Source: Acidimicrobiia bacterium
GTDB lineage: Bacteria; Actinomycetota; Acidimicrobiia; UBA5794; JAOTWH01
Length of the DNA: 17,584 nt
Assembly: GCA_029863035.1 (NCBI GenBank)
Contig: JAOTWH010000022.1
Location: forward strand, 1-17,584
Reading direction: 5' to 3'
Shown here: positions 6,929 through 14,585 of the stretch, one piece after another
Position numbering within the stretch: the first letter of the stretch is position 1
Layout of the letters: each line of letters begins with the position of its first letter
Program-made: the position numbers and the translations under genes
The notes under the pieces: generated by a model
The model's input: only the letters and a program-made list of their open reading frames with translations
Told to the model about the DNA's origin: nothing
The model's database searches: none

Positions 6929-7546
6929 TTGAGCGAAGAATCGGTGCGTGAGCTGGAGGCGCTCGCCCAAACCGCAGCCGGCTGCACCGCGTGTCGGCTG
7001 TCCGAGAACAGGACCACGGTGGTCTTCGGCGATGGCGATCCGCTGGCCGACCTCATGTTCATAGGTGAAGGCCCCGGCTTCAACGAAGACCAGCAGGGCC
7101 TTCCGTTCGTTGGGAAGTCGGGCAATCTCTTGGAGCAGCTTCTTGACGAGATCGGCTTGCATCGCAAGGAGGTCTACATAGCCAACGTGGTGAAGTGCCG
7201 ACCGCCCAACAACCGCGACCCGCAGCAGGAGGAGATCGAAGCCTGCAAGGGCTACCTACGCCGTCAGCTCGAACTGATCCAGCCCAAGGTGGTCATGACG
7301 CTTGGCAACTTCTCGACCAAGCTCCTCCTCAAAACAACCACGGGCATCACCAATCTGCGGGGCACTGCACACCCATGGTGGGGCCGCCAACTCGTGCCAA
7401 CCTTCCATCCGGCTGCGGCGCTGCGGGGCGGTCCGCGGGTGTTGGACCAGATGCGGCAGGATTTTGCCCTCACCGCAACGCTGCTGAACACCGAGGTGGT
7501 CGAGGCTCCGAGTGACGATGCCGAACAGCTGGGGCTCTTTCGATGA
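6929..7546 (+). CDS. Uracil-DNA glycosylase, family 4 (iron-sulfur type)
   Basis: This enzyme removes uracil from DNA in base-excision repair. The 205-residue product carries the four cysteines expected to hold a [4Fe-4S] cluster: Cys19 and Cys22 (CTACRLS), Cys90 (VVKCRPPNNRDP) and Cys106. The uracil-pocket motif GEGPGFNEDQQGLPFVGKSG (46-65) and the active-site motif TFHPAAALRG near the end are intact. TTG 6929 is chosen because a full AGGAGG lies at 6915-6920, eight bases upstream; the frame is open further upstream to 6806 but overlaps the peptidase gene. A 68-base gap precedes it, with a possible -10 TAACAT at 6898-6903, so it may have its own promoter. Its end overlaps tsaE (ATGA). Confidence 0.93.
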   Translation: MSEESVRELEALAQTAAGCTACRLSENRTTVVFGDGDPLADLMFIGEGPGFNEDQQGLPFVGKSGNLLEQLLDEIGLHRKEVYIANVVKCRPPNNRDPQQEEIEACKGYLRRQLELIQPKVVMTLGNFSTKLLLKTTTGITNLRGTAHPWWGRQLVPTFHPAAALRGGPRVLDQMRQDFALTATLLNTEVVEAPSDDAEQLGLFR

Positions 7547-8007
7547 TGGGGCGCATGGTCGAGCTGGAAAGTGCCAGTGTGGCCGACACCCTCTCCGCCG
7601 GGCGCAGGCTTGCGGGGCTGTTGCAGCCAGGAGACGTTGTGCTATTGAACGGCCGGCTGGGCTCAGGCAAGACGGTGCTTGCTTCTGGAGTAGCTGAAGG
7701 ACTTGGCATCGACGGCCCCATCCCCAGTCCCAGTTTCTTGTTGGTCCGTACCTATCGCGGGTTTCTGCCTTTGATCCACGCCGACGCTTATCGACTCGGC
7801 TCGGCGGCCGAGTTCGAAGATCTCGACGTGTACGAGCAAGGGCGGAGCGGCGTGCTGGTAGTCGAGTGGGGAGAGGCGATAGCGGCTGCTGTCGGGGAAG
7901 ATCGCCTCGAGATTCTGATGGAGATCACCGGTGAGGATCAGCGCAAGATCAGTTTCGTGCCTAAGGGTTCGTGGCAATCTCGACCCCTCCAGGAGCTGGT
8001 GGCATGA
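7543..8007 (+). CDS. tsaE: tRNA t6A synthesis ATPase TsaE
   Basis: TsaE is the small ATPase that resets the TsaB-TsaD complex during synthesis of threonylcarbamoyl-adenosine in tRNA. The 154-residue product has a Walker A motif GRLGSGKT (37-44), the family segment PSPSFLLVRTY (61-71), HADAYRL (79-85) and VVEWGE (106-111). The Walker A differs slightly from the common GDLGAGKT, and PSPSF replaces the usual SPTF; the ATP-binding Lys43 and Thr44 are kept. The start overlaps the glycosylase stop by four bases. ATGs at 7546 and 7555 are alternatives. Its stop overlaps tsaB. Confidence 0.93.
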   Translation: MMGRMVELESASVADTLSAGRRLAGLLQPGDVVLLNGRLGSGKTVLASGVAEGLGIDGPIPSPSFLLVRTYRGFLPLIHADAYRLGSAAEFEDLDVYEQGRSGVLVVEWGEAIAAAVGEDRLEILMEITGEDQRKISFVPKGSWQSRPLQELVA

Positions 8008-8708
8008 AGATCCTCGCTATCGAATCCGCCACCCCCGCCTCTTCCGTTGCGATCGGCGAAGAAGATCGCCTCGCCACGATGTCGGTGCAGGTCGATCGCA
8101 GGGGACACGTTGGCTTCATCACAGCGGCTCTCGACTTTTGCTTCCGCGGCGCCAAATGGTCTCCTGCCGACCTCGACGCCATCATCGTTGATATCGGCCC
8201 TGGCCTGTTCACGGGCATCCGGGCCGGCATAGCGGCCGCCCAGGGGGTAGCGGCCGCAGTGGGGGTGCCGGTCATCACGGCAACCTCGCTTGACGCTCTG
8301 GCCTTTCGAGCCGCTACCGGGCACAGGATGATCTGGCCGGTGGTTGACGCTCGTCGGGGCGAGGTGGCCGTGGCTCCCTACCAACCGGTGCCCGGGGGCG
8401 TGGTGAAGGAGGCAGAGCCGGAGTTGATGTCCTATGCCGAATTCAGAGGCGTACTGGAATCGAGTGCCGATGACGCGTTGGTGGTTGGCGACTGGTCTGT
8501 TCTGCCCGAGAACTTCTTCAGTGGTCTTCACCGAGTCAAGCGAGGCCGACCTCGCTATCCCTCGGCGGAGATCCTCATCGAGCTGGCTGCACAGCGAGCG
8601 GGCAAGGCACTCCGTCCCGCTGGGGGAGAGGTTCGGCCGCTCTATCTGAGGGCCCCCGACGCAACCATCAATTGGGCATCGCTGCGAAGGGAGGGGCTAT
8701 GGACGTAA
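8004..8708 (+). CDS. tsaB: tRNA t6A synthesis protein TsaB
   Basis: TsaB is the inactive ASKHA-fold paralogue that pairs with TsaD and is needed for t6A formation. The 234-residue product starts MKILAIESATPASSVAIGEE. The family block DIGPGLFTGIRAGIAAAQGV (63-82) corresponds to the usual GPGSFTGLR. The ATG at 8004 has AGGAG (7991-7995) eight bases upstream and overlaps the tsaE stop (ATGA). The C-terminal RPLYLRAPDA is typical. The last ten bases overlap rimI. Confidence 0.95.
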   Translation: MKILAIESATPASSVAIGEEDRLATMSVQVDRRGHVGFITAALDFCFRGAKWSPADLDAIIVDIGPGLFTGIRAGIAAAQGVAAAVGVPVITATSLDALAFRAATGHRMIWPVVDARRGEVAVAPYQPVPGGVVKEAEPELMSYAEFRGVLESSADDALVVGDWSVLPENFFSGLHRVKRGRPRYPSAEILIELAAQRAGKALRPAGGEVRPLYLRAPDATINWASLRREGLWT

Positions 8709-9196
8709 TAGCAATGAACATTCGACCCATGGTTGCCTCAGATATCGGTGAGGTTGTCCAGTTGGAGAACAAGATCTACCCCCAGCCGTGGTCTGAGCGA
8801 GCCTTTGAGGACGAACTATCGCATACCGATGGGAACTACATGGTGGTGGAGAGCGACGCCGGCATTGTGGGGTACGCCGGCATGTTCGTTACGGACGAAG
8901 AGGCTCACATCACGACCGTTGCGGTGGTCGACGAACTGCGGGGACAAGGCCTTGGAACGCGGCTGATTCTCCAGTTGGTCGATCTTGCCCGCCGAAGTGG
9001 GGTCGGCAGCCTCACGCTCGAAGTGCGCCTTTCTAACTACGCCGCCAGGGACATCTATCGGCGATTCGGTTTCGTTCCGGCAAGAGTGCGCAAGGACTAC
9101 TACCGCGACGACGACGCCCTCATCATGTGGGCCAATGACATCGGCGACGACGCCTACACGGCCCGCATCGAGGAGATCCGTAGGAGCCTGCGATGA
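8699..9196 (+). CDS. rimI: Ribosomal-protein-alanine N-acetyltransferase RimI
   Basis: RimI is a GNAT enzyme that acetylates protein N-termini, classically of ribosomal protein S18. The 165-residue product has the acetyl-CoA loop RGQGLG at 81-86. It also has the RimI signature EVRLSNYAARDIYRRFGF (108-125), followed by the typical RKDYYRDDDALIM. The ATG at 8699 is preceded by AAGGGAGG (8687-8694); a second ATG at 8714 (MNIRPM) is an alternative start. It overlaps tsaB by ten bases and tsaD by four (ATGA). Placement between tsaB and tsaD is the common bacterial order. Confidence 0.93.
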   Translation: MDVIAMNIRPMVASDIGEVVQLENKIYPQPWSERAFEDELSHTDGNYMVVESDAGIVGYAGMFVTDEEAHITTVAVVDELRGQGLGTRLILQLVDLARRSGVGSLTLEVRLSNYAARDIYRRFGFVPARVRKDYYRDDDALIMWANDIGDDAYTARIEEIRRSLR

Positions 9197-10191
9197 GCCT
9201 CATACTTGGCATCGAGACCAGTTGCGATGAAACCGCGGTAGCGGTGGTGGAGAACCTCGAGGTGCTTTCGAGTGTGCTTTCATCGCAGGTGGACGACCAT
9301 TCTCGGTTCGGGGGTGTGGTGCCCGAGGTGGCGGCGCGAGCCCATGTAGAAGCGATTCGATCTCTGACGCATCGCGCCTTGGCCGAGGCCGGGGTGCACC
9401 ATATGGATCTGGACGCCGTGGCTGCGACGCGCGGTCCCGGACTGGCCGGAGCACTGGTGGTTGGGTTCTCGTTCGCCAAAGCGATGGCGTGGGCGCTGGG
9501 AACGCCGTTCCTCGGCATCGATCACATGGAGGGCCACCTGTTCGCCCCCCGCCTCGAACACGACGAATACCAACCGCCGGCTGTTGTTTTGCTGGCTTCA
9601 GGTGGTCACAGCCAGATCGTCCACATGCGCGATTGGGGCGACTACGAGGTGATGGGCACAACCATCGACGATGCGGCAGGGGAGGCATTCGACAAGCTGG
9701 CCCGCTTCATGGGGCTTGGCTATCCGGGAGGGCCGGCCATCGACGCAGCGTCGGATGGTGGCGACCCCGCCATTATGGCGTTCCCAAGGGCGCTGCCCGA
9801 CCGACCGTTCCACTTCTCTTTCAGTGGGCTCAAGACGTCGGTCGTGACGCAGCTCGAAAAGGCCGATGCGGAAGGCGCACTGCCACCTTTGGCCGATGTT
9901 GCCGCATCCGTCCAGGAAGCCATCGTTGACGTGCTGGTGGACAAGACCTTCAACGCAGTCGAGGAAACAGGCGCCAAGATCGTGGCCGGGGGAGGAGGCG
10001 TTCTGGCTAATCGCCGCCTGCGGCAAAGGCTTGAAGAAGAGGCTGATAAGCGCAAGGCGAAGCTTTTCCTGCCCTCGCCCGAGATGTGCACCGACAACGG
10101 CGCCATGGTCGCGGCCGCCGGAGCGTTCAGGCTAGAGCGTGGTGATGGCACCGGGTGGGGGGCCGAAGTCGACTCGGCCTTGGCCCTTTGA
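9193..10191 (+). CDS. tsaD: tRNA N6-adenosine threonylcarbamoyltransferase TsaD
   Basis: TsaD transfers the threonylcarbamoyl group to A37 of tRNAs that read ANN codons. The 332-residue product is full length. It starts LILGIETSCDETAVAVV. The metal-binding HxxxH is present as DHMEGHL with His111 and His115. LASGGHSQIV, TIDDAAGEAFDKLAR, FSFSGLKTSV, GGGVLANRRLR and MCTDNGAMVAAAG follow in the family order. It overlaps rimI by four bases upstream and the M50 protease gene by four bases downstream (TTGA). TsaC, needed for the first step of t6A synthesis, is not in this window. Confidence 0.97.
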   Translation: MSLILGIETSCDETAVAVVENLEVLSSVLSSQVDDHSRFGGVVPEVAARAHVEAIRSLTHRALAEAGVHHMDLDAVAATRGPGLAGALVVGFSFAKAMAWALGTPFLGIDHMEGHLFAPRLEHDEYQPPAVVLLASGGHSQIVHMRDWGDYEVMGTTIDDAAGEAFDKLARFMGLGYPGGPAIDAASDGGDPAIMAFPRALPDRPFHFSFSGLKTSVVTQLEKADAEGALPPLADVAASVQEAIVDVLVDKTFNAVEETGAKIVAGGGGVLANRRLRQRLEEEADKRKAKLFLPSPEMCTDNGAMVAAAGAFRLERGDGTGWGAEVDSALAL

Positions 10192-11285
10192 AGGCGTTGC
10201 GTCTCGGTAAGATCTTCGGGGTTGAGCTCGTCATCGACGCGTCGTGGCTCATTATCGCGGGCCTGATCACTTTCTCGCTCTACGTCGATTTCTCTGACAG
10301 GACCTCGGCCTCGGGTGCCTCGGCTTGGGTAGCGGCGGGGGTTACCTCGTTCTTGTTCTTCGGAAGTGTCCTGATGCACGAATTGAGCCACTCGATAGTG
10401 GCCAAGGCGCGGGGACTGGTCGTGCGTCGCATCCGGCTGTTCATCTTCGGCGGAGTGTCCGAGATCGAGAACGAGGCGCCAACGCCGGGCGATGAGTTCG
10501 CCATCACCATCGCCGGTCCTGCCTCCTCGGTGGTGCTAGCCGGCCTCTTCTTTCTTGTAGCGCTTCCCCTTGAAGGATCGGTGGAGCGGGTGTTCGCCCT
10601 GTTGGCGTTCGTCAATCTTGCGCTTGGCCTGTTCAACCTGCTTCCCGGGTTCCCGCTCGACGGTGGGCGCCTCTTGCGTTCAGCGGTGTGGAAGGCCACC
10701 GGAGACTTCGCTCGGGGCACGCGGGTGGCAGTCTTCATGGGCAGGCTGCTGGCGGTGCTGTTGTCGATCGCCGGACTGGTGGTGATGGTGGTTGGCGGCC
10801 AGGTAGCAGGTCTGTGGTACCTAGCCATCGGCTGGTTCTTGTACCAAGCAGCCAGCTCAGCGCTGGTTCACATGGAGAGCAGTCAATCCCTGAGGGGCGC
10901 CACCGCAGGTCAGGTGATGTCACCGACGCCGATCGCGGTACCGGCGGAGATGTCGGTAGAGGAGCTCCATGACAAGTATCTGTTGGGCGGTCGCTCTGCC
11001 ACCTTCCCGGTTGTGGCCCGGGGCCGAGTGCGCGGTCTTGTTGCTCTGGAGCACGCCGCCGCCATCCCGTCTTCTGACTGGTCTGCGATGACGGTTGGTC
11101 AGATCATGATGCCCCTCGGCCCCAACGACGTCGTCGAAGCGGATGCCCTCGTCGAAGGGCTGTTGGAGCGATTCCAGGGACGGCGCAGGCGCATCGCGGT
11201 GGTATCCGAGGGTCGAATAGCCGGAGTGCTCACCGAGGTCGATGTGACCAGATTCATCAGGCGGGCAGAGGCAAAGACCGGTTAG
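10188..11285 (+). CDS. Site-2 protease-like M50 metallopeptidase with two CBS domains
   Basis: This is an intramembrane zinc protease of the Rip/FtsRvE-independent SpoIVFB-like class, 365 residues. The zinc site is HELSH (64-68). The second metal motif is NLLPGFPLDGGRLL (150-163) with Asp158. About five or six hydrophobic segments are visible (near 18-33, 47-63, 104-128, 135-152, 182-204 and 206-222). A C-terminal tail from about 240 to 358 holds two CBS domains, which in other proteins bind adenine nucleotides. TTG 10188 is chosen because it gives a four-base overlap with tsaD (TTGA) and the family start KALRLGKIFGVEL; GTG 10155 is possible. Its stop codon lies inside the first CIRCE operator. 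Its substrate is unknown. Confidence 0.88.
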   Translation: MKALRLGKIFGVELVIDASWLIIAGLITFSLYVDFSDRTSASGASAWVAAGVTSFLFFGSVLMHELSHSIVAKARGLVVRRIRLFIFGGVSEIENEAPTPGDEFAITIAGPASSVVLAGLFFLVALPLEGSVERVFALLAFVNLALGLFNLLPGFPLDGGRLLRSAVWKATGDFARGTRVAVFMGRLLAVLLSIAGLVVMVVGGQVAGLWYLAIGWFLYQAASSALVHMESSQSLRGATAGQVMSPTPIAVPAEMSVEELHDKYLLGGRSATFPVVARGRVRGLVALEHAAAIPSSDWSAMTVGQIMMPLGPNDVVEADALVEGLLERFQGRRRRIAVVSEGRIAGVLTEVDVTRFIRRAEAKTG

Positions 11286-11308
11286 CACTCGGCTAGGCAG
11301 AGTGCTAC
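11282..11308. promoter_or_regulatory. CIRCE operator 1 (HrcA binding site) for groESL
   Basis: TTAGCACTC (11282-11290), nine bases, then GAGTGCTAC (11300-11308). This matches the CIRCE consensus TTAGCACTC-N9-GAGTGCTAA at 17 of 18 positions. The left arm contains the TAG stop codon of the M50 protease gene (11283-11285). HrcA repressor binding here would couple groESL to heat shock. Confidence 0.95.
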
Positions 11309-11311
11309 AGT
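11282..11311 (+). promoter_or_regulatory. Putative groESL promoter
   Basis: A possible -35 TTAGCA (11282-11287) and -10 TACAGT (11306-11311) lie 18 bases apart and coincide with the first CIRCE. Transcription would begin near 11318, inside the second CIRCE. The -35 is a weak match, so this is tentative. Confidence 0.35.
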
Positions 11312-11337
11312 TGGCACTCGTAATAGCAGACTGCTAG
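11311..11337. promoter_or_regulatory. CIRCE operator 2 (degenerate, tandem)
   Basis: TTGGCACTC (11311-11319), nine bases, then GACTGCTAG (11329-11337). It keeps the arm length and the nine-base spacer and matches the consensus at 15 of 18 positions. It begins two bases after the first CIRCE and ends 17 bases before the groES ATG. Confidence 0.8.
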
Positions 11338-11354
11338 TTCCCCAAGGAGGGTCG

Positions 11355-11642
11355 ATGAAGTTGCAGCCTCTGGGCGACCGCGTTGTCGTCAAGGCAAAAG
11401 ATGAGGGAGACCAGACCACCGTTAGCGGTCTCGTCATTCCCGATACCGCCAAAGAGAAGCCCCAGCTCGGCGAAGTACTCGCCGTTGGACCGGGCGACTT
11501 CCAGGACGGTGAAAGGGTTCCGCTCGACATCGAAGCAGGCGACATGGTCGTCTACTCGAAGTTCGGTGGGACCGAGATCAAGCTGGAGGGTGAGGAGTAC
11601 CTGATCCTTTCTTCCCGCGACGTTCTGGCCGTCCTCAAGTAG
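11355..11642 (+). CDS. groES: Co-chaperonin GroES
   Basis: GroES is the heptameric lid of the GroEL folding chamber. The 95-residue product has normal length. It starts [16 protein letters not shown] and has the mobile-loop region [19 protein letters not shown] (22-40), which docks onto GroEL, and the C-terminal [13 protein letters not shown]. The ATG at 11355 has AAGGAGGG (11344-11351) just upstream. Two CIRCE sites precede it, so HrcA control is expected. groEL follows after 20 bases in the same operon. Confidence 0.98.
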   Translation: MKLQPLGDRVVVKAKDEGDQTTVSGLVIPDTAKEKPQLGEVLAVGPGDFQDGERVPLDIEAGDMVVYSKFGGTEIKLEGEEYLILSSRDVLAVLK

Positions 11643-11653
11643 CCGGCTTTTAA

Positions 11654-13303
<1,650 letters not shown>

Positions 13304-13313
13304 AGAAGTCTCT

Positions 13314-13325
13314 CGTTTCTAGTTG
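13314..13325. repeat. Copy of the intergenic repeat seen upstream of glmS
   Basis: CGTTTCTAGTTG is an exact reverse-complement match to CAACTAGAAACG at 384-395, and its first seven bases equal the tandem unit at 308-361. More fragments of similar kind (CTAGAAACC at 13372-13380, GCTAGC, GCTAGTT near 13384-13405) lie on the other side of the terminator. Confidence 0.65.
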
Positions 13326-13354
13326 AGGAAGGGTCCCTTCGGGGGCCCTTCCTC
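13325..13354 (+). terminator. Intrinsic terminator-like hairpin after groEL
   Basis: GAGGAAGGGTCCC (13325-13337) pairs with GGGGCCCTTCCTC (13342-13354) over 13 base pairs with one G-T pair, closed by a TTCG loop. The T-run after it is weak (GTTGGCTTAGTGTCTTTCT). It also lies after the convergent acetyltransferase gene and could serve both strands. Confidence 0.85.
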
Positions 13355-13406
13355 GTTGGCTTAGTGTCTTTCTAGAAACCAGCTGCTAGCGGCAAGGTGC
13401 TAGTTC

Positions 13407-14015
13407 TCATGCTGGGCGAAGCCATCCTTGGGCTTGGTAGCGCGGCTTCTCGGTCTCGAACTCGGTGCGCAAGATTCCCCACGCCGAGTGGTCCAGCCAT
13501 TCACCGGCCACCTTCACCTCTTGGCGCAGCAGCCCCTCTCTGGCGAAGCCGAGCTTGACCGCCACTCTCTCCGAAGCTTCATTGCCAACCGCGATACGCA
13601 TCACGACCCGGTGCATCCCAAGGTCCTCGAAGGCGAGCTGCACCATTCTTGCCCCTGCCTGCGACGCGATGCCCTTGCCAGTCTCATCGCTGCGCACCCA
13701 ATAGCCCATTTCACCGATGAGGCCGGTGCGGTTGGTCGGCCACACCGAGATATTGCCGAGGTGACGGTCGGGGTCGTCGACGGATCGAATGGAGAAGTCG
13801 TAAGCCCGGCCATCTCTCCATGCCGTCATGCTCTCCCGAATGAAGCCGACCGCATCTGCTCTGCCGTATCCGCGATGGGCCCAGGGGAGCCAGCGCACGA
13901 GGTCATCGTTGGAGACTTCTACAGCCTCAGCGAGGCTGCTGACATCTCGTCGGCGAAATGGCTGCAGCACCAACTGCGGTGTGGCCAGGGTGCGAGTTGC
14001 GATGCCTCGAGTCAT
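13407..14015 (-). CDS. GNAT family N-acetyltransferase (RimJ/RimL-like)
   Basis: The 202-residue product resembles the RimJ/RimL branch of GNAT acetyltransferases, which acetylate protein N-termini or small amines. It has TPQLVLQPFRRRDVSSL near the start, GEMGYWV at 101-107, the acetyl-CoA loop region GKGIASQA (113-120) and GNEASERVAVKLGF (144-157). ATG 14015 is preferred over ATG 14039 because TATTCT lies seven bases before it and because it removes the overlap with the NUDIX promoter box. The substrate cannot be told from sequence. It is convergent with groEL and divergent from the NUDIX gene. Confidence 0.88.
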   Translation of the reverse strand: MTRGIATRTLATPQLVLQPFRRRDVSSLAEAVEVSNDDLVRWLPWAHRGYGRADAVGFIRESMTAWRDGRAYDFSIRSVDDPDRHLGNISVWPTNRTGLIGEMGYWVRSDETGKGIASQAGARMVQLAFEDLGMHRVVMRIAVGNEASERVAVKLGFAREGLLRQEVKVAGEWLDHSAWGILRTEFETEKPRYQAQGWLRPA

Positions 14016-14022
14016 GGGCGCC

Positions 14023-14028
14023 AGAATA
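14023..14028 (-). promoter_or_regulatory. Putative -10 box for the GNAT gene (leaderless type)
   Basis: On the minus strand TATTCT is a strong TAnnnT hexamer ending seven bases before ATG 14015. No Shine-Dalgarno is present. It lies only five bases from the plus-strand box at 14034-14039. Confidence 0.5.
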
Positions 14029-14033
14029 CGCCG

Positions 14034-14039
14034 TACCAT
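14034..14039 (+). promoter_or_regulatory. Putative -10 box for the NUDIX gene (leaderless type)
   Basis: TACCAT lies six bases before GTG 14046, the same layout as the nnr box. There is no Shine-Dalgarno before the GTG. Confidence 0.5.
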
Positions 14040-14045
14040 CCGGGC

Positions 14046-14585
14046 GTGGATGGCATCCTCGACCGGCTTCGGCGACGCCTGCCACCTGTTAGCTCACCAC
14101 CCGGCATGAGGGCTGCCGTTCTGGTCCCGCTCTATGTCGACGACGATGGTGACGTCAGGGTGGTATTGACCAAGCGCCCAGACCACATGGCGACACACGC
14201 CGGTGACGTCGTCTTCCCCGGCGGCACCATCGACGACGATGACCGCGACCCTGTCCACACCGCCACCCGTGAAGCGTGGGAGGAAGTGGGGATTCCCGAA
14301 GATGCCGTTGAGGTGATCGGGGGACTGGAGCCGATATCGCCGCGCAATCCGGACATGCTCATCGTGCCGGTGGTTGCCCTGGTGCAGCGTCCCGATGAGT
14401 TAACGCTCCAGGCCAGTGAGGTGGAGGTGGTGATAGAGCCGCGTCTGATCGACCTGTTGGACGAATCCCAGTGGCGCCGTGAGGACTTCCACGGTCACAA
14501 GCTTTGGTACTACGAGTTCTCCGAAGGAACGCTGTGGGGTGCCACTGCCTTCATGGTGAGGGAGCTGTTGGATTACCTTCGCTAG
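14046..14585 (+). CDS. NUDIX hydrolase, CoA diphosphatase (NudL-like)
   Basis: Proteins of this group split coenzyme A or its derivatives into 4'-phosphopantetheine and 3',5'-ADP. The 179-residue product has both signatures: the NudL/UPF0035 motif VVLTKRPDHMATHAGDVVFPGG's core, with LTKR at 41-44, His51 and FPGG at 57-60; and the Nudix box, with REAWEEVG at 75-82 carrying the metal-binding glutamates. GTG 14046 is chosen because family similarity starts shortly after it and a TACCAT box precedes it; the frame is open far upstream but antisense to the GNAT gene. Its TAG overlaps the stop codon of the convergent decarboxylase. Confidence 0.88.
   Translation: MDGILDRLRRRLPPVSSPPGMRAAVLVPLYVDDDGDVRVVLTKRPDHMATHAGDVVFPGGTIDDDDRDPVHTATREAWEEVGIPEDAVEVIGGLEPISPRNPDMLIVPVVALVQRPDELTLQASEVEVVIEPRLIDLLDESQWRREDFHGHKLWYYEFSEGTLWGATAFMVRELLDYLR

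Noticed and set aside
13428..14045. Upstream extension of the NUDIX frame
   Set aside because: It is antisense to the GNAT gene, whose motifs are clear; NUDIX similarity begins after 14046.
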